Shown one piece after another: positions 11,358 to 22,056 of a stretch of DNA of 64,000 nucleotides. A program made the position numbers and the translations under genes. The notes under the pieces were generated by a model that did not search any database, was not told the origin of the DNA, and saw only the letters and a program-made list of their open reading frames with translations. Numbering within the stretch: position 1 is the stretch's first letter; each line of letters opens with the position of its first letter. Source of the DNA: Flaveria trinervia (taxonomy: Eukaryota > Streptophyta > Magnoliopsida > Asterales > Asteraceae); contig CM046457.1 of NCBI GenBank assembly GCA_025506515.1, positions 38,698,231-38,762,230 of the forward strand. The letters are read 5' to 3'.

Positions 11358-12067
11358 TGTTGCACCCTGAAATGATCATACATGCCAACTCAATGGGTGA
11401 TTTGATGATTGCTCTGCTGGAATCCCTTAAGTCCATGAAGAAATGTGGATGAAAATTCTACTAAGAAAAAGAAGAAGTGTTGTCTTCCGCATTTGTCAAT
11501 GCGGAAGACATAAAGCAAATACGGACAAGTATTTGTTCTTTGGCATTGTTAAATGCGGAAGACTAAAAGTTAATGCGGAGAAGACTTTGCTCACCCGCAT
11601 TGGACAAATGCGGATGACCGAACAAATGCGCATAAGTATTTGTTCATCCGCATTAACCAATGCGGATGACCAACATACTAATGTGGATGATCAAGTGAAG
11701 AAACGCTGATCAAGTTAAGTCATCCGCATTTGTCAATGCGGATGAACAAGCAAAGATGCGGATGAAGACTTAGACTAGTTATGATGTAATAGTTCAGGGG
11801 TAGTTTAGTCATTTTGTAACAGACATCTTGTCTGCCTAAAAATAGAATAGATAACCTCGTACTTGAGCTGACGGCTGATAGATAGAGAAGTTTTTGTTGT
11901 AATTATTCTGTGTAATTTATCAACTTTCATATATACAATACAAAAGCATTTATGAGTAATTTTCTTGCGTTTAATGTTCTTTGATTGTTTGTTTCTGCCA
12001 TTCAATCACTGACTTGATTATCATGTTCGATTCACAGTAAGAATCTCAATCTTACTCAACCCAGTCA
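11358..12067 (+). repeat. 5' LTR of element B
   Basis: Starts TGTTGCACC and ends ACCCAGTCA, followed by the primer binding site. It contains palindromic CATCCGCATT...AATGCGGATG units between about 11470 and 11760. The TATA box seen in the 3' LTR (TATAAATA at 38251) is altered to TAAAAATA near 11838, which would weaken its promoter. Confidence 0.92.
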
Positions 12068-12081
12068 ATTGGTATCAGAGA
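12068..12081 (+). promoter_or_regulatory. Primer binding site of B (initiator Met tRNA type)
   Basis: ATTGGTATCAGAG follows the LTR's terminal CA. TGGTATCAGAG complements the 3' end of plant initiator methionine tRNA, the usual primer of Copia elements. A leader of about 240 bases then runs to the gag ATG at 12322. Confidence 0.88.
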
Positions 12082-12321
12082 TCTAGCTCTCGATTCTCTT
12101 TCAGATCTACGCAAGAACTGAATAGAATTCGATAGATCTGGTAATCGTGTTGCTAGTAGTGGATATCATTATCTCTACCTAGTAAACAACAAAAATACTC
12201 ATGTCAACAGCAAGAAAATCATTACAATTACAGATCTAATTCTGAACTCCGAACAAAGTGCTTGAACAAGTTGGACTAATCAATCTTAAAATCAACTAAA
12301 TCTATATTTACACAAGTTAAA

Positions 12322-13515
12322 ATGGATTCTAACACTTACTCAAAACTTGGTCATACACCTCAACCTCCTATGGTTAAATATAAATCTGAGTTTAAACAGT
12401 GGAAAATCAAGTTTAGGAATTACATCACAAGTGTAGATCCTGATTTCTGGATTTCAATATGCAAGGGGCCACACATCCTGTCAATCTGTCTGCAGATCAA
12501 GCTGCAATTTACAGAACTGCTAGAATACCCATTGAAGATCTGACTTTAGATGATGAAGACTACAAGAAAATCAAGATTGACCTCAAAGCCTACTCCATTC
12601 TAACTCAAGCACTGAAGATGGATGTGCTGAAAAGATTAGAGAAGTATGGTACAACATAAGCTGTGTGGGATGCGTTGAAGATCATGTGTGAAGGAAGCAG
12701 CGAGGTAGCTGAAATTAACAAGGATAAACTTGTTAATCAGTATGAAACATTCCACCACACCCAGGGAGAGTCCATATCCAAACAACTCTACATATTTGTA
12801 CAATTGGTAAATGATTTGGAAATCATGGGAGTCACCTACAAGATCAAAGAATTAAACAAAAAGATGCTTCACAACCTCCCTGAAAGCTGGAAACAGAATG
12901 TAACCATGCTGAAAAATACTCTTGATCTTGAGAGTACTACTTTGGACATCATGATAGCCAAAATTAAAGCTTTAGAACTTAATGAAAGAAGCAGAAATAT
13001 TGGTGGACCAAGAGTGATTGAGGTTTACAAATTTCCATCAGAATCTCATTTTGTGGAAAATGCCTTCATCACCCAGGAAGATGATTTTATCTCATCAAGA
13101 GATCAAATGAACAACACTGGGTTCATTGTAACTCCACCAATCAATCATCCATCAACCTTAACTCAAACTCCTAAAGTCTCTACTGCTCCTCAAACCACTC
13201 GTGAAGACTCAAGATCAAAAGAACAAAAGGCAACTTACAATGACTTTGTTGCAAACTTTGAAGCCTACTTGGGAGGAAGACTCACTTCTGCTCATCTAAT
13301 TCAGGAAGATTTGGAGGAAATGGATCTACAATGGCAAATGGCCATGATTGCCATAAGAACCAAGAAATTCTTCAAAAAAGGAAGAAAGCTGAGCCTAAAT
13401 GAAAATAAAAAACTTGGATATGATAAATCCAAGGTGAAATGCTTAAACTGTGGCATGGTTGGCCACTTCTAAAGAGAGTGCAATGCCCCCAAGAGAAACA
13501 ACTATCAAAGGAACT
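12322..13515 (+). pseudogene. Element B gag, capsid and first zinc knuckle
   Basis: Start MDSNTYSKLGHTPQPP after the leader. FKQWKIKFRNYI and AVWDALK are typical of the UBN2-type gag of Copia elements. A frameshift lies near 12465 and a stop TAA at 12657-12659; the following open stretch runs 12663-13472 (269 codons). A CCHC knuckle CLNCGMVGHF...REC lies at about 13440-13483, interrupted by a TAA between Phe and Arg. Two to three point lesions inactivate it. Confidence 0.88.
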
Positions 13516-15438
13516 CTCAAGCCCAGTCATCCTCACAGCCTAACTCAAGCTTTCACTCCAACAACCAACAGCAGCAGTATCATCAATACCAATCATACCA
13601 AAATCCACCCCAACTGACAAATCAGGCTCACGTAGGCAGTCAGTCTTCTGCCAGTGCTCTCGTGATAAAGCAAGATGGAGTATGTGACTGGAGTGTGTAT
13701 GCAGAGGAAGTCAAGCCTCAATTTCAAAATCATGTTCTTATGGCTCACATCAACGATGGACCATCTCTAATGCCTACTGAGGTAAAATCTAACCTTTGTA
13801 ATGAAAAATGCATTAATGAATTGCAAGGTTATAGGGAGCATAACCATAAACTGTCTGATAAAATCCAAGAAGAAAAGGTAAAGTCAGAGATGATGAAGAG
13901 AGAAATAAAAAACTTTGAAATCAAAATTAAATCTCTCATTTCTGACATAGAAAAACTGCATGGTGAGAAGTACACTCTTGCAGCTAAGACTGAGCTACTT
14001 ACTGAAAAGTTAGCTCAATCTAAGGCTCAACAATCTATGACTGAAGTGAAACTTGAAAAGTTTCAAATGTCTTCAATCAAGCTGCAATAGATGCTTCATT
14101 CCCAATATGATCCAAAGGACATGTCAGGGATGGGTATAATTCATGTCCTCCACCATATAATGACAACTACACTGTCATGCCTGAATCTATCTTACTCACT
14201 GAAGCAATTGAACTAAAACTATGGAACCTAAATCTATAGTAAAATAGGTGACCAATCCTCAAAACAAACCTGATGTTTATATGGAAACAAATGAGGATAA
14301 AATCAAGTTAGGTCACCCAATCAAAATCAAAGCATGCTCAGACAGGACAGTGAGTGTCATGAAACCATCAAGCCCTGTAAAAGCAATTGTCCCTTTTATA
14401 AAATTCATACCCTCTGTGTTACAAGGTAAAAAGAAATACGTGAACTTAGTGAAACCCACTGCTGACAACAGTTCTAATAATGAGATCATAACTTCAAACA
14501 TTTCAAGAAAATCAGAAAAAGTTTCACTACAAAAGAAACAAACAAGATTACTAAATTCAACACCTAAAACATTGTCAAACCCTTAGTCTTCAACATTAAG
14601 GCTAGGAGTAGGGTTTGATATCTGTAACAAGGAACACGTTGTCCATTTTGAAAAATAAGTGAGAAATGGATTGAAGAAACAGAAATAGCCCAGAAAATCA
14701 AACAAAGGTAGTGTTGTGAAACAAACTATAAAAAGGGCTGGTTTAGATTCATCCCCTAAAGAAAAGAAAGTGACTCATCAAAAGAAAATATCAATTGAGT
14801 CACACAAGGAAAAATCTTATTCAAGAAACAAACAAATGTATTGTGACATTTGTGAAATGTTCAATCATAAGAAAGATGAATGTATTTTGAATCAATATTG
14901 TTTTATGTGTGACATAAACAATCACTCCACCAAAAACTCTATTTCAATAAGTATTATTCAGTCTGTGACATGAACAATCATAATACATCTGATTGTTACT
15001 TCAACCAGAAGGGTTTGAGAATTCCCCAACACAAGCCCATGTCAAAAGCATCCACTGTGACGCATTCTGTCAGACCTCATTTTCACAATACTCAATCTAG
15101 GACACCTAGATCAACAAATGACAGAAATAATTTGAAGGAATTGAGGAAGGGTCAAAGAAATCATCTCATAATGAAACACCAACTTGAACTTCCAAAACAA
15201 AAACCTACTTTTGATAATGAAAAACGGGTTAAATTTCTACAAAGAAACAGAGACCAACGATTTCATTACTCATCTCAATCCTCAGTAGATGTTGATGAGA
15301 TGACTCAACCCATTCATTACCAAAAATCTCCCAGGACACTCCAACTAAACCACATTTAGAGGAAAATACCAAGAAGTCACCATCATGAATAGGAACGGGA
15401 AACCTAAGACCATCATGGCTTGGGTTCCTTATTCTAAT
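13516..15438 (+). pseudogene. Element B gag extension: coiled coil and extra CCHC knuckles
   Basis: After a Gln/Ser-rich stretch and VCDWSVYAEEVKPQ, a long Lys/Glu coiled coil runs from about 13800 to 14090 (HNHKLSDKIQEEKVKSEMMK). A second block from 14716 holds CX2CX4HX4C motifs in series: CDICEMFNHKKDEC is intact, CFMCDINNHSTKN and a third (CDMNNHNTSDC) have lost one cysteine each. The region ends with WVPYSN and a TAG at 15439. A large gag with coiled coil is known for Sireviruses. Stops at 14088, 14584 and elsewhere break it. Confidence 0.8.
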
Positions 15439-15457
15439 TAGTTCTTTTTTATTGCAG
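15430..15457 (+). promoter_or_regulatory. Stop codon plus splice-acceptor-like site at B's gag-protease border
   Basis: TAG at 15439-15441 follows WVPYSN, then comes TTCTTTTTTATTGCAG with AG at 15456-15457. A branch-like CTAAT lies at 15434-15438. Element D has the same layout (45740-45763). Whether it acts in splicing or is read through is not known. Confidence 0.45.
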
Positions 15458-17298
15458 GTTCATCCACACAGGTCTAATAGCCTATGGTACGTAGACAGTG
15501 GATGCTCCCAACACATGACTAGAGATCATCCCTCCTTCATGACTTCAAGCACATACAAGGAAACACTGTGGCATTTGGTGGAGATTCCGAGGGTAGTAGA
15601 ATTATAGGAGAAGGATCTGTGAACAGAGAGAACTACTGTGAACAACTGAATTTCAATCTGCTAAGCGTGTCTCACATCTGTGACAAGAAATATTCCACTC
15701 ACTTTACAGACACTCATTGCTACATTTTGAAACCTCGATTTCAGATATGCTAATACATATGTCTTAAACCTGTGTTCTGCATCACCTAAAGAAGAAACAT
15801 GTCTTTTGTCTAAAGCATCGTTTGATGAGTCATAGCTTTGGCATAGACGTTTGGGGCACACAAACTTTAAACATATGAACAAGTTGGTCAGAGGAAACCA
15901 TGTCATTGGTCTTCCTGAAAAAGAATTTGATTTTATTGATCAATGTTTAGCGTGCCTCAAAGGAAAACAACACAAATCGTCTCACAAAACCAAGCTTGTG
16001 AGCACTAACAATATCCATTGAAGTTACTTCATATGGATGTATATGGACCAACTCATGTAATGAGTATGGGAAAGAAACAGTATTGTTTAGTGATCATTGA
16101 TGACTTATTACGATTCATATGGGTGCTCTTCCTACTTCATAAAAATGAGGCATCCCAAATCATACAATAATTTATCACTAAAATTGAACATCAACTTGAT
16201 CTTAAGGTTCAAATAATAAGAAGTGATAATGGTTCTGAGTTCAAAAATGAAAGTACAAGTTAATTTTGTACAACTAAAGGCATTGCTCATCAATTCAGTG
16301 CAGCTAGAACTCCTTAACAAAATGGGGTAGATGAAAGGCAAAATAGAACACTGATGGAAGCAGCAAGAATGATGCTAGCCGATGCTAAACTGCCAATCAC
16401 CTTCTGGGCAGAAGCAGTTAACACATCGTGCTTTGTACAAATCGAACTCTGATTGTTAAAGAATGTAACATGACACCTTATGAACTGCTCTTTCATAAGA
16501 AACCATTTATTGGATTTCTCAAATCATTTGGTAGTCCTGTCTTATTATTAAACACCCAGACTATTTGGGAAAATTTTCATCCAAGTCTCATGAAGGATTC
16601 TTTGTAGGTTATTCTTCTGTTTCAAAGGCTTATAGAGTGTTCAATCCTAGATTGAACATTATTGATGAATCAACAAATATTTAGTTCAAGGACATTCGTT
16701 TCCCAAATCTACAAATTGTCCTGACTGGTTGTTTGATATTGACACATTTACAAAGTCATTTGATCAATTTTACTTGTTTGATGCAGGAAACTACATTCAA
16801 TGATACTTCGTCAGCTGTAGAAAGAAAAGATGATTTTCCCTTGATTCCTCCTACATTTGATGAACACATGAAGATGTTCCTCTTCAAGCTGATCCCATCA
16901 GACAACCATCACAAAACCTGTCAAATGATATCAGAAATCAAAAGTAGGCTACTCCTCAAGTTAAAACACAAGGTACATCAAATGATGCAAGCAATCTCAG
17001 TGCTGCTGAAGATGTAGCAGTAACTGAAACAGAAGTTGAAAATCTTCATAATTCAACAACAATACTTGATGAGTGTGCCTCTGACCATAATGAACTGAAT
17101 GTCTCCAATCTTGATGTAACTATTGCTGGTGACACCATTCCATCCACAAGAGTACACAAGAATCGTCCAGTTGAAACCATTATTGGTGATCTTAATGAGA
17201 GGGTGAAAAGAAGCAAGTCCAGTATTGCAAACATTTGTTTGTTCTCACGCTTTCTGTGCCAAACAGTACCAAAGAACATCAAAGAGGCACTTCAAGAC
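15458..17298 (+). pseudogene. Element B protease and integrase, cut off at 17298
   Basis: Protease motif WYVDSGCSQHMTRD lies at about 15484-15525. The pre-integrase zinc site (RLGHTNFKHMNKLV...CLACLKGKQHK) lies near 15845-15980. Integrase follows with LLHMDVYGP (16025), RSDNGSEF (about 16222) and NGVDERQNRT (about 16323), so all three catalytic acids remain. Frameshifts occur near 15475, 16018 and 16545. The linker ends with NIKEAL at 17298, where the Copia-2 LTR begins; RT and RNase H are absent. Confidence 0.88.
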
Positions 17299-18020
17299 TG
17301 TTGGATTCTTTATGCCCAAGACACATAGAACATTGATGTGGTTAGTACGCTATGATCCAAGTCGGGTCATACCCAATAACAAGCTTTGCAAATACGAATA
17401 TAATATTTAATTGATGATAAGATCATGCAATTAAATAAATACACCAATTTAGAAAATGGGTTTTCTAAATAAGTTGCATATGAGAAGAAACAACTTATAA
17501 GGATATTTTGTTCATGGACATTATTTGTATTGTTATTTAAGTTGGTTAAATAACATCAAATAATAATAATAGTGTGTGTATAAGTTATATAATTAAAACG
17601 TTAATTTGATAACTTATAATTGTAAGTAGCTAAAGAAATTGTAAAAGGGTTTTGGGGGGAAAGCCCAATTTCCTTTTAGATTCGGCCGCCCCCTATAAGG
17701 GGGTCTTTTGGCCTTTTGTTTTTGCTTCTTCACTTCTTGAAACACACACACATCCTCTTCTCTCTCTCACACATGCAAGAAACCAAGAACACACTTTCTC
17801 TCTATCTTCTTGAACGAGTTCAAAGCTAAAAATCATTTTTCAGCTCATCTTGGTTCGAGATTTGTGCTCAATTCCTAGCAACAAGGTGTTTGCTTGATGC
17901 TTGTGGGTATGGATGCTTGAGGACACCTTTCTTTGGTGTTTCGGCTATTCAACAACATCATTCTCTTCAACAAAATCCCGTTTTTCATCAGCCTTTGGAA
18001 GGTAGTTCCATGGTTTGTTT

Positions 18021-18615
18021 TGTGAAGTCGCCTGGATCGGTAAACATCCGAGCATGTTCTTGACGGAAGGATAAACAACAGAAAACACCAAGAAACAATT
18101 AATAATACAAACTATAATTGAATGGTTTCATTGATACAACCTAACGATTAAAACCTCGTTACAACATAAGAATCAAGACACTTGGCAAGGGGAGATCGAG
18201 CATGATCTCCCCTCTCATCCGACAGCCCTAGGCTTCGGGCATACTTCCTCTCAAATCCTTTTTCGCTACACATTGAAACTGGTATATATAGTCCTCGTCC
18301 CATATTAGATGCGACTGGGCCCATTCGTGCGATTGGACCATGTGTATGGTTCAATCGTACAACTGGACCATGCGTATGGTTCAATCGTACGACTGGACCA
18401 TACTTATGGTTCAGTCTTATGAATGTCCCAATCACATCACTCAGTCGCACGACTGGTCCATTAGCATCGCTCAGTCATACGACTAAGCCTCAATCGCATA
18501 TGCTCCTGCGAATGATCTAGTTTCTTGTGTTTACAACATATCAGGTGTATTACATTATGCCTAGACTATTTGACAAGCGACGGACACACTATATATAACT
18601 ATATATGCTCCAACA
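18021..18615 (-). repeat. LTR of the nested element (3' LTR on the minus strand, 595 bp)
   Basis: Begins TGTGAAGTCG and ends CTCCAACA on the plus strand. It contains tandem units with TGGACCAT, ATGGTTCAATC and the palindrome TCGTACGA at about 18325-18415, with one more unit of about 30 bp than the partner LTR. A TATA box on the minus strand lies at about 18282-18290 (GGTATATATAG). Confidence 0.92.
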
Positions 18616-19840
18616 AATTCCCCCTTGGACGTTGCTTGCGAATAGTAAATAACACCTCTTACAATCTTCAGTCAATCTTTGCTCTAGTTGTCAATAGAAT
18701 CAAACGAAAAACCATATTAGCCAATGTTTTCGATCCGTTAGGTTGCTACAATATCCCTGAAAATGAATTTAGGCACAACAGCTTTCATTTACTTTGCAAA
18801 ATACCATAATAGTAGCATGATTCCCCATATGACAGATTTTTCTAGATAATGACAAGAACAGTTTTCCATTGCTTCAATCTTCGCACAGGCTAACCTGATT
18901 AACATCAACACTTGCAAAAATTCCCCCTCACATTCATCATATCGCAATATATAGACATTGTGCTCTCCTGACGTCTTCATATGATGTATTGGGCAAAAGG
19001 TTGAAGGTTCCAATCCACAGTTGACAATATCAAACAAATTAGCATGCACGTAGATTCATCATCAGAAACCTGCTCACATCATCACTTTCAGATTGCCTCT
19101 TCACTTTCTCTATACATGGATTCCCCCTAAGAATAAGAATCCTCTCTGTGCAGATAAATATAACTTGATTGGCCCATAAGTAGTCAGATGCTCCTCACTA
19201 CCCCACAAAATCAGCACTGACTGCTAACATCTTCTCTTCTCTCTTTCATGTTCCAACTACATTTATTTATTATGGAAGTCCAACGAATAATGGGGTATAC
19301 ATCGAACTTATTTGACAAAAGAACCTCAGGGTGAATATGCTTTGCTCATCCTCAAATCTGTGCAAGAGGCAGTTCCAGACTCTTTTTTTGGTCTGGAACA
19401 AATGTGGATGAGTCAATGCGGATGGCTCATTCGTGCGATTGAACATACGACTCGTCGAGTCGCACGATTTAACATATGACTGGTCCAGTCGCATGAATGG
19501 TCCAGTCACACGAATGGTCCATTAGCATGGTCCAGTCGCATTAACAGGTCTGCACGTAGATTTTTAGATTTGCAGCCGCCATGGCTACCCAAAACCCTAA
19601 TCTGACGAATTTTACATGAAACGAACCAACATAGACATCATAAGATTTGCAGGGGTGATTGGAACGTGGTTTTGAGTTCGATTTTAACATAGAAACTACA
19701 CACGTAACCAGATCTGAGCAAGACATGAAGAACACGAAGTGGATTTAACGTCAAGATCTGAAATTTGATCCAGAAATCAAGATCTCGGGTTGCTAGAGTG
19801 ATTGTTAGATCATCCAGTAGTAACCGGTTCTGATACCAAT
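18616..19840 (-). other. Interior of the nested element, no coding capacity
   Basis: The minus-strand polypurine tract is at 18616-18628 (plus strand AATTCCCCCTTGG). Two more purine runs of the same kind occur inside (plus strand AATTCCCCCT near 18919, GATTCCCCCT near 19119), a feature also described for Sireviruses. The primer site is at the other end. Palindromic CGACTGG/CCAGTCG motifs occur at 19430-19540. Open frames on both strands match nothing I recognise and are short. Confidence 0.8.
19826..19840 (-). promoter_or_regulatory. Primer binding site of the nested element
   Basis: Plus strand GGTTCTGATACCAAT directly left of the LTR at 19841; on the minus strand this reads TTGGTATCAGAACC right after the LTR's final CA. 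It complements initiator Met tRNA apart from the last bases. Confidence 0.85.
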
Positions 19841-20404
19841 TGTGAAGTCGGCTAGATCGGTAAACATCCGAGCATGTTCTTGACGGAAGGATAAACAACA
19901 GCCAACACCAAGAGACAATCAATAATATGAACTATAATTGAATGGTTTCATTAATAAAACTTAACAATTACAAGTTCGTTACAACATAAGAATCAAGACT
20001 CTTGGCAAGGGGAGATCGAGCATGATCTCCCCTCTCATCCGACAGGCCTAGGCTTCGGGAAGACTTCCTCTGAAATCCTTTTTCTCTACGCATTGAAACT
20101 GGTATATATAGGCCTCGGCCTATATTAGATGCGCTGGGCCCATTTGTGCGATTGGACCATGCATATGGTTCAATCGTACGACTGGACCATACTCATGGTT
20201 CAGTCTTACGAATGTCCCAATCGTATCTCTCAGTCGCACGACTGGTCCATTAACATGGCTCAGTCATACGACTGAGTCTCATTCGCATATGCTCGTGCGA
20301 ATGATCTAGTTTCATGTGTTTACATCACATCAAGTGTATTACATTATGCCTATACTATTCCACAAGCAACGAACACACTATATATAACTATATATGCTCA
20401 AACA
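19841..20404 (-). repeat. LTR of the nested element (5' LTR on the minus strand, 564 bp)
   Basis: Begins TGTGAAGTCG and ends GCTCAAACA on the plus strand. It aligns with 18021-18615 but lacks one of the tandem palindromic units and has scattered substitutions, so the insertion has been in place for some time. Confidence 0.92.
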
Positions 20405-20598
20405 TGTTTTTGGTTGCTATTTCTTGTTGATAGCTAGTTCATACACAAATAAATGATCCTTATGTTCTTGGGTTTGTTGTTGTTATGATATGAGCCTTAA
20501 TTTTTCAGATTACAAATGATAATACTAAGGTTTTATTCCTTTGTGTTTTCATGTTTAAAAGGTTAAACTACTTTGATATGGTCTAACAAACCCCAACA

Positions 20599-20614
20599 TT
20601 GGCATCTAGAGCCA
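20599..20614 (+). promoter_or_regulatory. Primer binding site of Copia-2 (atypical)
   Basis: TTGGCATCTAGAGCC follows the LTR end. The initiator Met tRNA complement would be TGGTATCAGAGCC, so this has one extra base and one change. Copia-3 (TTGGCATCTTGAGC at 26308) and E (61141-61155 on the minus strand) have the same form, so it is the family's own site. Confidence 0.7.
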
Positions 20615-22056
20615 GATATGTGGATGACTAGCTTCCATTGTCCTTGTAGCATAAGTTTAATAGTACTTTAACAACCTTATAGGGGCTGTTTTGTGGTGAT
20701 GTTATAAATCCCCAACCTTTGGTTATATCTAACATGCTTGTGATTAAACTTTGAAAGAAAGATATCAAATGGTTGATTGTGTTTTGTTTGGACAAAAACA
20801 CCCTAAATTCTTGGTTTATGTTGGCTGAAATTTTAGGGTCGGATTTATTTGGTTCTTGTATGTTCTATATGATGTTTTATATTGGTGCATAACCTAGCCT
20901 TGACCTTGTGTTGATTTGGTTTTGAATTGATGTTTGTTTTGGTTGATTTCATTCATAATGGGTTGTAATATTATTCTTTTGTGTTTGTGTTTGGATGTAA
21001 TTTATTTATTCATTCAATGCCAATGTAATACATAGATTAAGTGTGTTTTCTTTTATTAGAAAATTTGTATTAGGATATAATTTTTTTAAAAAAAGATGCA
21101 CAAGATGGAAGCACAAAAGGAAGACATAAAGAGAAGGACTTGAAGCATTTGAATGCAACTTCAAGTGGGGGTCTTTGGAGATCTCATCTTTTGTGTTGTG
21201 TTCAACCCTTAGGAAAGACCAAATGACAACACTTGTGATGGCAAACAAGTGTTGTCAACATAGTGGCTATGGTTATGCACATGTGGTTGTTTTATATACG
21301 CTTGTTTGTTATTCATTTTATGTTGATTGTTTGATATGTGGATATGCTTAACAATCTAAATAAATTATCATAACAAGATGAATTTTTTGGTTCCTAATCA
21401 TTACGTGACTAATAAAAGGTTATTAAAAGGATTAATGATTTCAAAATAAAAGAGGTTTTATTAAAAGAGAACTATAGGGTACCATGTATTTGAAAGCATG
21501 CGAATACAAGTTACATAGAGTTTTCATAACTATAATTAATGGAAACTTAAATCCCTTTGGAAACAAGTTAAACACCATCCTTTTACATGACACTCGAATC
21601 ACTCGAGAACTACTTGTGGGATAAATGTCACCTAACCACTTTTAGGGAACTTGTGTGTTTGAGGTGGGCTTAACATATTTGTGAGATAAAGTTCACCTAA
21701 CCACTTTTATGTGTAAACTCACACGTGTGTGTAAGTAGGACGACTTGAATTGGAAACCATGTGCACAGGGTCATCGAAGCATGGCATACAATGGTGTTGA
21801 TGGGATTTTACATGCCGACTAAACATGATATGTTTAACCAATCCCATAAAGCTAGAAGTTGCAATAGGTTGCAATTGTCAAATCTTGACTACCTTGTTAA
21901 TTTAAATAATGGGATAAAGGTCACCTAACCATCATTTAAATGTAACGTTGGATTCTAGATTTTAATTATTAATTGTCTATGAGAGGTGTAAAGGGTATTA
22001 ATAATTAAAATGCAATTTTTCAGAAATACTAAAATGAACTTTGTAATTTTGTAGTA
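20615..22056 (+). other. Copia-2 leader, about 1.45 kb, non-coding
   Basis: Long leader with many upstream ATGs and no conserved frame. It contains three separate copies of ATAAAGGTCACCTAACCA-like sequence with the core ACCTAAC at 21630, 21695 and 21923. It ends ATTTTGTAG just before the gag ATG at 22057. The same features recur in Copia-3 and E. Confidence 0.75.

Larger units (their letters stand above)
18021..20404 (-). mobile_element. Small non-coding LTR retrotransposon nested in the Copia-2 LTR
   Basis: Two direct LTRs (18021-18615 and 19841-20404) bound a 1.2-kb internal region. The target duplication TGTTT is present at 18016-18020 and 20405-20409. On the minus strand the order is LTR, primer site GGTATCAGAACC, non-coding interior, polypurine tract AAGGGGGAATT, LTR. 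No gag or pol is visible, so it must have moved using another element's proteins. Its size lies between classic TRIM and larger non-autonomous elements. LTR motif and polypurine tract resemble element F, a plausible helper family. Confidence 0.92.
17299..20598 (+). repeat. Copia-2 5' LTR, split by a nested element
   Basis: Starts TGTTGGATTC and ends ACCCCAACA, followed by the primer site. Without the nested element (18021-20404) and one copy of its target duplication the LTR is 911 bp, matching the other copia LTRs. Reading frames inside it are not conserved as proteins. Confidence 0.9.

Noticed and set aside
12068..12081. tRNA gene fragment
   Set aside because: Only the complement of a tRNA 3' end, immediately after an LTR; it is a primer binding site, not a tRNA gene.
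18148..18450. 100-codon frame with NHTHGPVVRL repeats
   Set aside because: Translation of the palindromic minisatellite in the small element's LTR; repeat number differs in the partner LTR.
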